Shown one piece after another: positions 8,664-19,820 of a stretch of 64,000 nt of DNA. The translations under genes and the position numbers were made by a program. The stretch is from positions 1 through 64,000 of the forward strand of contig DATNDG010000181.1 of assembly GCA_035553515.1 (NCBI GenBank). The letters are read 5' to 3'. The notes under the pieces were generated by a model. That model did no database searches. It saw only the letters and a list, made by a program, of their open reading frames with translations, and was not told where the DNA came from. This DNA is from DAHUYF01 sp035553515. GTDB lineage: Bacteria; Pseudomonadota; Alphaproteobacteria; ATCC43930; CGMCC-115725. Every line of letters starts with the position of its first letter. The stretch's first letter is position 1.

Positions 8664-9389
8664 ATGTCCGCCAAGCCATCAATCTTCTGGCCCAGCTTTT
8701 TCTCGCTGCTGGCATTCTTCCTACTGATCGCACTTGGCACCTGGCAGGTGCAGCGCCTCGGCTGGAAGGAGCGGCTCATCGCCGAGCGCCACGCCGCCGT
8801 GACGGCGCCGCCGATCGCGCTGCCGAAGTCGCTCGCCGAGGCGCAGCGGCTCGAATACCGCCACATCACCGCCACCGGCACCTTCCTCAACGACCGCGAG
8901 CTCTTTCTCGGCGCTACCGATGAGGAGGGGCACGCGGGGTATCACGTGATCACGCCGCTGCGCCTTGCCGATGGCGGCGTGCTGCTGGTCGATCGCGGCT
9001 TCATTCCCGAGGATCGCAAATCGCCGTCGAGCCGCGCGGCGGGGGAGCTTTCGGGAGAAGTGACGGTGACCGGGCTGGTGCGCCTCGCGCCGAGCAGCAA
9101 ACCGGCCTGGTTCATTCCCGACAACAGCGTCGAGCGCAACTATTGGATATGGGTGGACATCCCGGCGATGGCGCGCGCCGACCATCTCGATCGCGTGTAC
9201 CCCTTCTACATGGATGCCGATGCTACGCCGAACCCTGGCGGCCTGCCACGCGGCGGACAGACCCGGCTGGAGCTGCCCAATAACCACCTGCAATACGCCA
9301 TTACCTGGTACTCCTTGGCAGGGGCGCTCGTGGTCATCTACATCATCTTCATCCGCCGGCGCCTGGCGGAGAGAGGAGCCGCCGCGTGA
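8664..9389 (+). CDS. SURF1 family oxidase assembly protein
   Basis: 241-aa Surf1/Shy1 homologue involved in heme A insertion into subunit I. It has the family architecture: one N-terminal helix (about 8-28), a periplasmic domain, and one C-terminal helix (about 213-234). Family motifs include LGTWQVQRLGWK at the N-terminus, GRGFIP-like DRGFIPED, and NNHLQYAITWYSLAGAL before the last helix. It ends the oxidase block; its stop overlaps the next gene as GTGA. Confidence 0.94.
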   Translation: MSAKPSIFWPSFFSLLAFFLLIALGTWQVQRLGWKERLIAERHAAVTAPPIALPKSLAEAQRLEYRHITATGTFLNDRELFLGATDEEGHAGYHVITPLRLADGGVLLVDRGFIPEDRKSPSSRAAGELSGEVTVTGLVRLAPSSKPAWFIPDNSVERNYWIWVDIPAMARADHLDRVYPFYMDADATPNPGGLPRGGQTRLELPNNHLQYAITWYSLAGALVVIYIIFIRRRLAERGAAA

Positions 9390-10882
9390 ACCTCACGCCC
9401 TACAAGACCCTCGAAGCGCGCTTTGCGCGGCTGGGCGCCTTGCAGGACGCGACCGCGATGCTGCAATGGGACAGCGCCACGCTGATGCCGGCGGGCGGCG
9501 CAGCGGCCCGATCCGAGCAGCTTGCGACGCTCAAGGTGGTGTGCCACGAGACCCTCACCGATCCTTCGACGGCCGATCTGCTTGACGGCGCGGAGGCACA
9601 GAACGATCTCGACCAGTGGCAACGCGCCAATCTCGCGGAGATGCGGCGGCTCTGGCTGCATTCGACGGCGGTTCCCGCGGATCTCGTCGCCGCGCTGTCC
9701 AAGGCGTGCTCCGCCTCGGAGATGCGTTGGCGCGAGGCGCGCCCGGCCGGCGATTTCGCGCTGGTCCTGCCCGAACTCCGCCGCGTGCTCGGGTTGGTGC
9801 GCGAAGCGGCCGCGGCTAAGGCGGAGCGGCTCGGCAAGAGCCCCTACGAAGCGCTGCTCGACGAGTATGAGCCCGGCGGCAGCACTGCGGTGATCGACCG
9901 CCTCTTCGACGATCTCGCTGGGCGGCTGCCGACGCTGATCGAGCGGGCGCTCGAGGCCCAGTCACGCCGTCCGGCGCCGCTCGTGCCGGACGGGCCGTTC
10001 CCGATCGAGGCGCAACGGCAGATCGGGCTCGAGCTGATGCAGCGGCTCGGGTTCGATTTCGAGCATGGCCGGCTCGATGTCAGTCTCCATCCCTTCTGCG
10101 GCGGCACGCCCGACGATGTCCGCCTGACGACGCGCTACGACGAAGCGGATTTCGGCCGCGCGCTGATGGGCGTGCTGCATGAAACCGGTCATGCGCTCTA
10201 CGAGCGCGGGCTGCCCGAAGCCTGGCGCCGGCAGCCGGTTGGTCACGCGCGCAGCATGAGCATCCACGAGAGCCAATCGCTGCTGATCGAGATGCAGGCC
10301 TGCCGCTCGCGCGAATTCCTCGAGTTCGCGGCGCCGCTGCTGTGCCGGAGGTTCAACGGCAGCAGCCGGGCCTGGGACGCGGAGAATCTCTATCGCCTCA
10401 ACACCCGCGTCGCGCGCAGCTTCATCCGCGTCGATGCCGACGAAGTGACCTATCCCGCCCATGTTATCCTGCGCTACCGGCTGGAGCGCGCGCTGATCGC
10501 CGGCGAGCTTGCGCCCGAGGATCTGCCGGCCGCCTGGAACGACGCGATGCGCGTCCTGCTCGGCGTCGTCCCGCCGAGCGACCGTGAAGGCTGCCTGCAG
10601 GATATCCACTGGTATGACGGCGCCTGGGGCTATTTCCCGACATATACGCTCGGTGCCATGACCGCGGCGCAGCTCTTCGACGCCGCAAGACGCGCCGATG
10701 CGCGCGTCGTCCCCGGCATCGCTCGGGGCGATTTTGCGCCGCTTCTCGCTTGGCTGCGCGAGAATGTGCACCAGAAAGCCTCGCGCTATTCCACGGCAGA
10801 GATCGTCGCCCAGGCGAGCGGCCGTCCGCTCGACGCCGCGACCTATGAGCGGCATATCGAGAGGCGCTATGTCGCGGCTTGA
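9386..10882 (+). CDS. M32 family metallocarboxypeptidase
   Basis: 498-aa thermostable carboxypeptidase 1-like (Taq carboxypeptidase) enzyme that removes C-terminal residues using one metal ion. The zinc motif H265-E266-T-G-H269 is in LHETGHALYERG; further M32 blocks are GTPDDVRLTTRYDE, ESQSLLIEMQ, and RVDADEVTYPAHVILRY. The GTG start overlaps the SURF1 stop by 4 bp, so expression may be coupled to the oxidase genes, although no functional link is known. The end overlaps the next small lipoprotein gene by 14 bp. Confidence 0.93.
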   Translation: MNLTPYKTLEARFARLGALQDATAMLQWDSATLMPAGGAAARSEQLATLKVVCHETLTDPSTADLLDGAEAQNDLDQWQRANLAEMRRLWLHSTAVPADLVAALSKACSASEMRWREARPAGDFALVLPELRRVLGLVREAAAAKAERLGKSPYEALLDEYEPGGSTAVIDRLFDDLAGRLPTLIERALEAQSRRPAPLVPDGPFPIEAQRQIGLELMQRLGFDFEHGRLDVSLHPFCGGTPDDVRLTTRYDEADFGRALMGVLHETGHALYERGLPEAWRRQPVGHARSMSIHESQSLLIEMQACRSREFLEFAAPLLCRRFNGSSRAWDAENLYRLNTRVARSFIRVDADEVTYPAHVILRYRLERALIAGELAPEDLPAAWNDAMRVLLGVVPPSDREGCLQDIHWYDGAWGYFPTYTLGAMTAAQLFDAARRADARVVPGIARGDFAPLLAWLRENVHQKASRYSTAEIVAQASGRPLDAATYERHIERRYVAA

Positions 10883-11177
10883 TCCGAAGCTCGCTGCGCT
10901 CGCGGCGGCGCTGCTGCTTGGCGGCTGCTCCTATATCCCCTTCATCGGCTCCGACGGTCCCCAAATCCGCAATCCCGCCGTCGACGCCTGCGAGAGCAAG
11001 GCGCGCTCGGTCGGCTATGACGGGGTCGGCGAGCGCCAGTCAGCGCCGGGCAAGGACGGCCGTTACACCGTGGTGCTCGACATCAGGCAGAACGAGGGAT
11101 ATGGCCAGATCACCTGCGCCTTCGATCCGAAGACCGGCGCGGAGGTACCGCCGCCGCCCAAACCCGCCGGGAAGTGA
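10869..11177 (+). CDS. Small hypothetical lipoprotein
   Basis: 102-aa protein with a lipoprotein signal peptide: MSRLDPKLAALAAALLLGGC, lipobox LGGC with Cys20. The mature part is short, contains one further Cys pair partner candidate in VDACESKA and ITCAFDP, and ends in a Pro/Lys-rich tail. It overlaps the end of the carboxypeptidase gene by 14 bp and precedes threonine synthase. I do not recognise a named family; an envelope-anchored role is inferred only from the lipobox. Confidence 0.75.
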   Translation: MSRLDPKLAALAAALLLGGCSYIPFIGSDGPQIRNPAVDACESKARSVGYDGVGERQSAPGKDGRYTVVLDIRQNEGYGQITCAFDPKTGAEVPPPPKPAGK

Positions 11178-11249
11178 TCCGGGCGGAGTTGCGGCAGCCG
11201 GCCCGGGACGATAGGCTGCACCCCCTCTTGCCAGCCCCTTGGGATACTC

Positions 11250-12674
11250 GTGCGCTATCTCAGCACTCGTGACGCCCGGACTCCGCCGGAGCGCCTCAGT
11301 TTCGAGGACGTGCTGCTCGCCGGGCTGGCGCCCGATGGCGGGCTCTACGTGCCCGACGCTTGGCCGGTGCTCGATGCCGACGCGCTGCGCCGCATGCGGG
11401 GGCGTTCATATGCGGAGATCGCCGAAGCCGTCGTGGCGCCCTTCATCGGCGAGGCGATCGCTCCCGAGGCGCTGAGCGAACTGGTCTCAGAGGCTTATGC
11501 CGGATTCGATCATGCGGCCGTCGCGCCGCTGAGGCAACTTGGCCCCGATCTCTGGTTGCTGGAGCTCTTTCACGGCCCCACCTTGGCGTTCAAGGACTGT
11601 GCGCTGCAGCTTGTGGGGCCGCTCTTCGACCATGTGCTGGCGCGGCGCCGGCGTCGCGTCACCATCATCGGGGCGACCTCTGGCGACACCGGCTCGGCGG
11701 CGATCGAGGCGTGCCGGGACCGCGCGGCAATCGACATTTTCATTCTCTATCCGGAAGGCCGCATCTCCGAGGTCCAGCGCCGGCAGATGACCACTGTCGC
11801 CGCCGCCAACGTCCACGCCATCGCCATCGACGGCAGCTTCGACGATTGCCAGGACTTGGTGAAGGCGATGTTCGCAGATGAGCAATTCCGGCGGGGATTC
11901 AACCTCTCAGCGGTCAATTCGATCAACTGGGCGCGCATCATGGCGCAGCTGGTCTACTACGTTGCCGCCGCCGTCGCACTCGGCGCGCCGGAGCGCGCGG
12001 TCTCCTTCGCCGTTCCGACGGGGAATTTCGGCAATGTCTATGCGGCGCATGTCGCACGCCGCATCGGGCTGCCGATTGCCGACCTCGTCATCGGCACCAA
12101 CCGCAACGACATCCTCGCCCGCTTCATCAACGATGGGCGCATGGCGATCGAGCGCGTCGAGCCGAGCCTTTCGCCGAGCATGGATATCCAGGTGTCGAGC
12201 AATTTCGAGCGCTTGCTCTTCGAGCTCAAGCAGCGCGATGGCGCCGGTGTCGCGTCGGCGCTGGCCGCCTTTCGCCGCACCGGCGCGCTGCCGTCGACCG
12301 AGGCCGAGTGGCATGCGGCGCGGGCGCTCTTTTCGGCCGAGCGGGTCGATGACGCGGCGACCCTCGCTTCCATCGCCGCTACCTATCGCGAAACCGGTGA
12401 GCTTGTCGACCCGCACAGCGCGGTTGCGGTCGCTGCGGCAAAGGCTGCGCGGCGCCAGCCAGGCGTGCCGATCGTGGCGCTCGCTTGCGCCCACCCGGCC
12501 AAGTTTCCAGATGCGGTCGCCGAGGCAACCGGCATTCGCCCGGCGCTGCCGGCGCGGCTCGCCGATCTGCTGCAGCGGCCGGAGCGGTGTGCTCGGCTGC
12601 CCAACGATCTGCGGGCGGTCGAGGACTACGTGCGCGCGCGGGCGCGACCGATCGGCGAGGGAGGTGCGGCATGA
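11250..12674 (+). CDS. thrC: Threonine synthase
   Basis: 474-aa PLP enzyme that converts O-phosphohomoserine to threonine. It begins with the family signature YLSTRDARTP and LLAGLAPDGGLYVP. The PLP lysine is K115 in HGPTLAFKDCALQL, and GATSGDTGSAAI plus FAVPTGNFGN bind the cofactor phosphate. Start is GTG 11250. The gene for homoserine kinase (thrB), which supplies the substrate, lies 9 kb away on the other strand. The stop overlaps the next gene's start (ATGA). Confidence 0.96.
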   Translation: MRYLSTRDARTPPERLSFEDVLLAGLAPDGGLYVPDAWPVLDADALRRMRGRSYAEIAEAVVAPFIGEAIAPEALSELVSEAYAGFDHAAVAPLRQLGPDLWLLELFHGPTLAFKDCALQLVGPLFDHVLARRRRRVTIIGATSGDTGSAAIEACRDRAAIDIFILYPEGRISEVQRRQMTTVAAANVHAIAIDGSFDDCQDLVKAMFADEQFRRGFNLSAVNSINWARIMAQLVYYVAAAVALGAPERAVSFAVPTGNFGNVYAAHVARRIGLPIADLVIGTNRNDILARFINDGRMAIERVEPSLSPSMDIQVSSNFERLLFELKQRDGAGVASALAAFRRTGALPSTEAEWHAARALFSAERVDDAATLASIAATYRETGELVDPHSAVAVAAAKAARRQPGVPIVALACAHPAKFPDAVAEATGIRPALPARLADLLQRPERCARLPNDLRAVEDYVRARARPIGEGGAA

Positions 12675-13930
12675 CCGTGCGCGTGACGGTGCTCAACAAC
12701 GGCATGCGCGTCATGACCGACCGAATGGACAGCGTCGAGACCGTCTCGATCGGCGTGTGGGTCGATGTCGGCACGCGCCATGAGCCGTCGCAGATCAATG
12801 GCGTGGCACATCTCCTCGAGCATATGGCATTCAAGGGCACGGAGCACCGCTCGGCGCTCGACATCGCTGCCGAGATCGAGGCGGTTGGCGGCCACCTCAA
12901 CGCCTATACCTCGCGCGAGCACACCGCCTATTATGCCAAGGTGTTGAAGGAGGATGTGGGGCTCGCCGTCGACATCCTTGCCGACATCCTGCAGCGCTCA
13001 GTCTTCGACGCCAAGGAGCTCGAGCGCGAGCGTGCCGTCATTCTGCAGGAGATCGGCCAGGCCGACGACACGCCGGACGACATCATCTTCGATCTATTCC
13101 AGGAACGCGCTTTCCCCGACCAGGCAATGGGCCGTCCGGTGCTCGGCCGGGCCGAGATCATCCGCCGCATCGATCGCGATACGGTAGCCGGCTACATGCG
13201 GCGCCATTATGCGGCGCGCGGCATGCTGCTGGCGGCGGCGGGCAACGTCGATCACGACGCGCTGGTGCGGCTCGTTGAGCCGGCATTTTCGGGGCTGCCG
13301 CTCGAGCGCGCCGTCCGCAGCGAGCCGGCGCGCTATGTCGGCGGCGAGCTGCGCGAGGAGCGCGATCTCGAGCAGGTGCATATCGTGTTGGGCTTTCCCG
13401 GCTTTCCCTTCGCCGATCCGGACTACTATGCCGCCTCGGTCGTCTCCTCGGCGCTCGGCGGTGGCATGTCCTCGCGGCTTTTCCAGGAGATCCGCGAAAA
13501 GCGCGGGCTGGTCTATGCCATCTATTCCTTCACCCACGCCTATAGCGATAGCGGGCTCTTCGGTGTCTATGCCGGCACCGGCGAGGAGGAGGTGCAGGAG
13601 CTGATGCCGGTGCTGTGCGAGGAGATTCGCAACCTGGTCGGCGGCCTGGCGGCGCCGGAACTCGAGCGCGCCCGCGCGCAACTTAAGGCCGGGCTGCTGA
13701 TGTCGCTCGAGAGCACCACGGCACGCTGTGAGCAGCAGGCGGCGCATATGTTGGTGTTCGGCCGGCCGCTCGACATGGCCGAGATGGTGAGCCGCATCGA
13801 CGCGGTGGATGGCGCCGCGGTGGAGCGCGTCGCGCGTCGGATCAGGACGGCGCCGCCGACGCTCGCTGCGCTGGGACCGATCGGCCGGGTCGACGCCTAC
13901 TCGCGACTCGTCGAGCGGCTGGGCGTCTGA
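12671..13930 (+). CDS. M16 family zinc peptidase (processing-peptidase-like)
   Basis: 419-aa pitrilysin-family protease similar to the beta subunit of the mitochondrial processing peptidase. The inverted zinc motif is H47-L-L-E50-H51 in VAHLLEHMAFKGT, followed by GGHLNAYTSREHTAYY. The C-terminal half has the second M16 domain with GGGMSSRLFQEIREKRGLVY. Alphaproteobacterial homologues of this type usually follow thrC, as here with an ATGA overlap. It is a single active-type subunit; no inactive partner is adjacent. The substrate is unknown. Confidence 0.94.
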   Translation: MTVRVTVLNNGMRVMTDRMDSVETVSIGVWVDVGTRHEPSQINGVAHLLEHMAFKGTEHRSALDIAAEIEAVGGHLNAYTSREHTAYYAKVLKEDVGLAVDILADILQRSVFDAKELERERAVILQEIGQADDTPDDIIFDLFQERAFPDQAMGRPVLGRAEIIRRIDRDTVAGYMRRHYAARGMLLAAAGNVDHDALVRLVEPAFSGLPLERAVRSEPARYVGGELREERDLEQVHIVLGFPGFPFADPDYYAASVVSSALGGGMSSRLFQEIREKRGLVYAIYSFTHAYSDSGLFGVYAGTGEEEVQELMPVLCEEIRNLVGGLAAPELERARAQLKAGLLMSLESTTARCEQQAAHMLVFGRPLDMAEMVSRIDAVDGAAVERVARRIRTAPPTLAALGPIGRVDAYSRLVERLGV

Positions 13931-13958
13931 CGGGGAGCCGCGCGCCTTGGCCTCGGAT

Positions 13959-14558
13959 ATGCTCCGCCTGCCGCGCTTCTTCGGCACGGCGCCGCCCAGC
14001 TTCCGGCTGGTCGGCGAGCGCGTGCTGGCGCGGCCTCCCGAACGCGGCGACTGGGAGGAATGGGCGGCGCTGCGCGGCGATTCCCGCCGTTTCCTCACGC
14101 CGTGGGAGCCGAGCTGGTCGTCGGATGCGCTGACGCGCGCCGCCTTCCGGCGCCGACTGCAGCGCTACGCGATCGACTGGCGCACCGACCAGGGCTACAG
14201 CTTCTTCCTCTTCCGCCTGGAGGACGGCGCGCTGGTTGGCGGCATCGGCTTGAGCAATGTGCGGCGCGGTGTCGCCGAGACCGGCAGCCTCGGCTACTGG
14301 GTCGGCGAGCGCTTCGCGCGCCGCGGCTACATGACCGAGGGGCTTCAACTCACCCTTGCCTTTGCCTTCCAGCGCTTGCGGCTGCATCGGGTCGAGGCGG
14401 CCTGCCTGCCGCACAACGCGCCGAGCCGCGGGCTGTTGCTCAAGAGCGGCTTCCGCGAGGAGGGCTATGCGCGCGAGTATCTCTGCATCGACGGCCGCTG
14501 GCAGGACCACGTGCTCTTCGGGATGCTGCGGGAGGAATGGCGGGGCGGGGAAGGCTGA
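13959..14558 (+). CDS. GNAT acetyltransferase, RimJ/RimL type
   Basis: 199-aa GNAT-fold N-acetyltransferase of the ribosomal-protein/alanine type. Recognisable parts are GERVLARPPERGDWEEWAALR near the N-terminus, the beta-bulge GYWVGERFARRGYMTEGL that binds acetyl-CoA, and HRVEAACLPHNAPSRGLLLKSGF near the C-terminus. The ATG at 13959 is used here, but a TTG at 13947 has a better-spaced GGGGAG ribosome site, so four more residues are possible. It follows the M16 gene by 28 bp. The acceptor substrate cannot be deduced. Confidence 0.88.
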   Translation: MLRLPRFFGTAPPSFRLVGERVLARPPERGDWEEWAALRGDSRRFLTPWEPSWSSDALTRAAFRRRLQRYAIDWRTDQGYSFFLFRLEDGALVGGIGLSNVRRGVAETGSLGYWVGERFARRGYMTEGLQLTLAFAFQRLRLHRVEAACLPHNAPSRGLLLKSGFREEGYAREYLCIDGRWQDHVLFGMLREEWRGGEG

Positions 14559-14630
14559 GCGGGCGGTTGCGCGGCAGCCGCGAGAGCCGCACAGTGCCGG
14601 GTCCGATCGAGGCGGTGGAGCAGGACAGGA

Positions 14631-16312
<1,682 letters not shown>

Positions 16313-16316
<4 letters not shown>

Positions 16317-16876
16317 GCGTGTCCGGCGTCGCCCGAGAGGGCCAAGGGATCGATGCCGAGCTTGGCGAGGGCGCGCTGCCACTTGTCGGCGATCTCGCCG
16401 CCGAAGACGATGCCTTCATCGGCCGCCACGTGGAGCCAGCCATTGTCCTGCATCTCGGCATCGAGCTGTCCCGGGCCCCAGCCGGCATATCCGAGCGCCA
16501 GCAGGCTCTTGCGCGGGCCCTGGCCGCGGCCGATGGCACGCAGGATGTCGAGCGTCGCGGTCAGCGCCATATTGCCGACCACGAGGGTGTTGTCCTCGAC
16601 ATAGTCGTCGGAGTGGAGGACGAAGCCTCGGCCTTCCTCGACCGGACCGCCGGCATGAACCAGCGCTTTGCCGGTCAGACCGTCGGCGGGAATGCCGAGC
16701 TTGTCGAGTAGCTCCGGCAAGGTCACGGTGTCGATGAGCTTGTTGACCACGATGCCCATGGCGCCTTCCTCGTTATGGGCGCAGAGGAAGATCACCGAGC
16801 GTACGAAGCGGTGATCCTGCATCTGCGGCATGGCGATCAGGAGCTGTCCGGCGAGCGAGGTGACCGAAGTCTTCAT
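16313..16876 (-). CDS. YqgE/AlgH family protein
   Basis: 187-aa UPF0301/DUF179 protein. Family hallmarks are the start LAGQLLIAMPQM, VIFLCAHNEEGAMGIVVNK and HAGGPVEEGRGFVLHS. The biochemical function is unsettled; the Pseudomonas homologue AlgH affects alginate production. Start ATG 16876 fits the family N-terminus; the in-frame extension to 17020 overlaps the divergent promoter region and is rejected. It is divergent from the DsbD-like gene, with about 140 bp between starts. Confidence 0.92.
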
Positions 16877-17018
16877 GGGCCTCCCGGTGACATAAGCGCC
16901 ATTGGTAAAGCTTGCAAGTTGGACTCGCGGCCCACGGGGCTTGCGGGCTCGATGCCGGCATCGTGACCGCGCCTCCAAAGGCAAAATCCTATATAAACGA
17001 GCATGTCTGGCGCTCGGC

Positions 17019-19124
17019 ATGACAGATAATCGGCGATTTCGGGCGAGCCCGCTCGCGGCGACGCTGTTGGTCGCCTTGGCCCTGCTGTTGGCGCCTGCGG
17101 CCTGGGCGGCGGAGGGGGCCTCGGATTGGTTCGTTACCGATCAAGGAAGGGTCAGGCTGGTCGCCGCAACCCCTAGCGTCGGCGGCGCCGCCACCGTCGA
17201 GCTCGGGCTGCAGTTCCGCCTGGAGCCTCATTGGAAGATCTATTGGCGCTCGCCCGGTGATGCCGGCTATCCGCCGCGGATCGACTGGAAGGGGTCGACC
17301 AATCTCGCCGGTGCCGATGTCTCCTGGCCGGCGCCCGAGCGCTTCTCCGTCTCGGGTCTCGAGACCGTGGGATACACCGGCTCCCTAGTCCTGCCGATCA
17401 CCGCGCGGCTCGAGCGGAAGGGCGAGACCGTGCATTTGCATGCCGCGCTCAGCTATCTCACCTGCCGCGAGATCTGCATCCCGTACGACACGGTGCTGAC
17501 CCTGGACCTGCCGGCCGGAGCGCCACCCCCCGGCGGCATGTCCTATGCCGCGCTGATCGCCCGCTATGCTGCCCGCGTACCCGGTGACGGCAAGAGTTCG
17601 GGCCTGACGCTCGCCTCGGCCGTGCTGGTTCCGGGACGCAAGCCGGTGCTCGAACTGCGTATCGCCAGCGCACGCCCGCTGCTTGCGCCCGACGCCTTCA
17701 TCGAAGCCCCGCCGGGCGTTGCTTTTGGCGCGCCCCACCTCGCCGCCAGCGACACGCCAGGGCAGTCGCTGCTGCTGCTGCCCGCCTTCGGCGCCAAGGC
17801 TGCGCTCGACCGCGCGGTCGGGCACAAGCTCACGGTCACGCTGGTCGATGGCGATCGCTCGCTTGAGGCGACGATCAGACCTGCGGCGGCGGCGCCGCGC
17901 CCCGATTTCGGCTGGCTCTTCGGCATCCTGCCGCTGGCGCTGCTCGGCGGCTTCATCCTCAATTTCATGCCCTGCGTCTTGCCGGTGTTGTCGATCAAGC
18001 TGTTGGGCGCGGTCGATCTGCGCGGCCGCTCGCGCGCGCAGGTGCGGCGGGGGTTCCTGGCGACCGCGGCAGGCATTCTTGTCTCCTTTCTGGTTCTGGC
18101 GGCGGCCATGGCGGGGCTCAAATCGGCCGGCATCGCCGTCGGCTGGGGGCTACAGTTCCAGCAGCCGCTTTTCCTGGTCTTTATGGCGGCGCTGTTGACG
18201 CTGTTTGCGGCCAATCTGTGGGGAGCCTTCGAGGTGCCGCTGCCGGCATGGCTGGGCACGCTCGCGAGCCAGGGCGATGGCAACAAGCTGCTCGGCAACT
18301 TCGCCGCCGGCGCCTTTGCCACATTGCTGGCGACACCCTGTTCGGCGCCGTTTCTCGGTACAGCCGTGGGCTTCGCGCTCGCCGGCGGTCCGCTACAGAT
18401 CTTTCCGGTCTTCCTGACGCTCGGCGTCGGCCTTGCCGCCCCTTATCTGATGGTGGCGGCGGTGCCGAGCTTGGCCCTGGTGCTGCCGCGGCCGGGGCGC
18501 TGGATGATCACGCTGCGCCGTGTCCTCGGGCTGGCGCTCGGCGCCACCGCGCTCTGGCTGGTCTCGGTCCTGGTGAGCCAGATCGGCCTTCTCGCGGCCC
18601 TGACCGTGGCGCTGCTGCTGGCTGCGGTCGCCGCCGCGTTGGCGGTGCTGCGCCGGCCGGCGCTGCGCTCCGGGGTCGTGGTGGCGTTGCTGCTGGCGGG
18701 CTTTCTCGCGCCGGCGCTGTTTGGCTCGCCGCCGGCGCCCGTGACTGCGGAGGGCCTCTGGCGCAATTTCGACCGCGCTGCGATCGACCGGCTGGTCGGC
18801 CGCGGAGATGTGGTCTTAGTCGACGTCACCGCCGATTGGTGCCTCACCTGCAAGGTCAACGAGGAGTTGGTGATCGATCAGCCGGCGGTGCGCGGAAGGC
18901 TCAAGCAGAAGGGCATCGTTGCGATGCGGGCCGACTGGACGCGGCCCAGCGACGCGATCACCGCCTATCTGCGCAGCTTCGGCCGCTACGGCATTCCCTT
19001 CAATGCGGTCTACGGGCCGGGGCTGCCGCAAGGACGCGCACTGTCGGAGGTGTTGACGCAGGATGAGGTGTTGCAGGCGCTCGATGACGCCGCCGCGCCG
19101 AGCAAGGTTGCAGGTGCGCGATGA
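17019..19124 (+). CDS. DsbD/ScsB-type protein-disulfide reductase
   Basis: 701-aa membrane electron carrier that moves reducing power from cytosolic thioredoxin to periplasmic thiol proteins. Order: signal peptide (1-32, ending AWAA), an N-terminal periplasmic domain (about 40-285) with the pair C149/C153 in LTCREIC, an eight-helix CcdA-like core (about 300-570) with FMPCVLPVLSIK and ATPCSAPFLGTA, and a C-terminal thioredoxin domain with C608-L-T-C611 in VTADWCLTCK. The arrangement matches the ScsB branch more than E. coli DsbD. TATATAA lies about 30 bp before the ATG and could be a -10 element. A peroxiredoxin gene follows. Confidence 0.92.
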   Translation: MTDNRRFRASPLAATLLVALALLLAPAAWAAEGASDWFVTDQGRVRLVAATPSVGGAATVELGLQFRLEPHWKIYWRSPGDAGYPPRIDWKGSTNLAGADVSWPAPERFSVSGLETVGYTGSLVLPITARLERKGETVHLHAALSYLTCREICIPYDTVLTLDLPAGAPPPGGMSYAALIARYAARVPGDGKSSGLTLASAVLVPGRKPVLELRIASARPLLAPDAFIEAPPGVAFGAPHLAASDTPGQSLLLLPAFGAKAALDRAVGHKLTVTLVDGDRSLEATIRPAAAAPRPDFGWLFGILPLALLGGFILNFMPCVLPVLSIKLLGAVDLRGRSRAQVRRGFLATAAGILVSFLVLAAAMAGLKSAGIAVGWGLQFQQPLFLVFMAALLTLFAANLWGAFEVPLPAWLGTLASQGDGNKLLGNFAAGAFATLLATPCSAPFLGTAVGFALAGGPLQIFPVFLTLGVGLAAPYLMVAAVPSLALVLPRPGRWMITLRRVLGLALGATALWLVSVLVSQIGLLAALTVALLLAAVAAALAVLRRPALRSGVVVALLLAGFLAPALFGSPPAPVTAEGLWRNFDRAAIDRLVGRGDVVLVDVTADWCLTCKVNEELVIDQPAVRGRLKQKGIVAMRADWTRPSDAITAYLRSFGRYGIPFNAVYGPGLPQGRALSEVLTQDEVLQALDDAAAPSKVAGAR

Positions 19125-19272
19125 GGTGCTGCGATCGGGGGCGCTGCGGCGAGACGTCGCATGGTGGGGGTGATTTCCGCTCATCGACCCTCTATGGTGA
19201 GCTTGGCAGGGACGGCGGTCCCGCGACGGAACTCCAACGACAACCGTGCAATCATCAGGAAGGGGAAAGGCG

Positions 19273-19755
19273 ATGACCATCAAGGTTGGCGACAAGGTCC
19301 CATCGGTGAAACTGAAGCAGATGACACCGGAAGGGATGAAGGACGTCGAGACCGGCGACTTCTTCAAGGGCAAGACGGTCGTGCTCTTCGCGGTGCCCGG
19401 CGCGTTCACGCCCACCTGTTCGGCCAAGCACCTGCCCGGCTTCGTCGAGAAGGCGTCGCAGATCCGCGAGAAAGGCGTCGACGCGATCGCTTGCCTGTCG
19501 GTCAATGATGCCTTCGTCATGAATGCCTGGGGCAAGGACCAGAAGGCCGACGGCAAGGTGCAGATGCTTGCCGATGGCAATGGTGATTTCACGCGTGCGG
19601 TCGGACTCGAGCTTGATGCGAGCGGCAACGGCCTCGGCAAGCGTTCGCAGCGCTACGCCATGGTGGTCAAGGACGGCGTGGTCAAGGCGCTCAACGTCGA
19701 GAAGCCGGGGACCTTCGAGGTGTCGAGCGCTGACGCGATCCTGAAGGCGCTCTAA
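19273..19755 (+). CDS. Peroxiredoxin (Prx5-type)
   Basis: 160-aa thiol peroxidase of the Prx5/glutaredoxin-dependent group, reducing hydrogen peroxide and organic peroxides. The peroxidatic cysteine is C49 in VPGAFTPTCSAKHLPGF, with the conserved Thr/Pro before it and the downstream Arg in GKRSQRYAMVV. A fused glutaredoxin domain is absent, so it must use an external reductant. The ATG is preceded by AGGAAGGGG. The upstream frame to 19246 is not needed. A strong hairpin ends the transcript. Confidence 0.95.
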   Translation: MTIKVGDKVPSVKLKQMTPEGMKDVETGDFFKGKTVVLFAVPGAFTPTCSAKHLPGFVEKASQIREKGVDAIACLSVNDAFVMNAWGKDQKADGKVQMLADGNGDFTRAVGLELDASGNGLGKRSQRYAMVVKDGVVKALNVEKPGTFEVSSADAILKAL

Positions 19756-19784
19756 ACCGCCCGGCGCGCGGCGTCCGATTTCGG

Positions 19785-19820
19785 CAACGGCCGCTCGCTT
19801 GCGAGCGGCCGTTGGCTTTC
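19785..19820 (+). terminator. Strong hairpin terminator after peroxiredoxin
   Basis: A perfect 14-bp inverted repeat, CAACGGCCGCTCGC and its complement, is separated by TT and followed by GCTTTC. It lies between the convergent peroxiredoxin and rnhA genes. The T-run is short, so it may be bidirectional or partly factor-dependent, but the position strongly suggests a terminator. Confidence 0.75.
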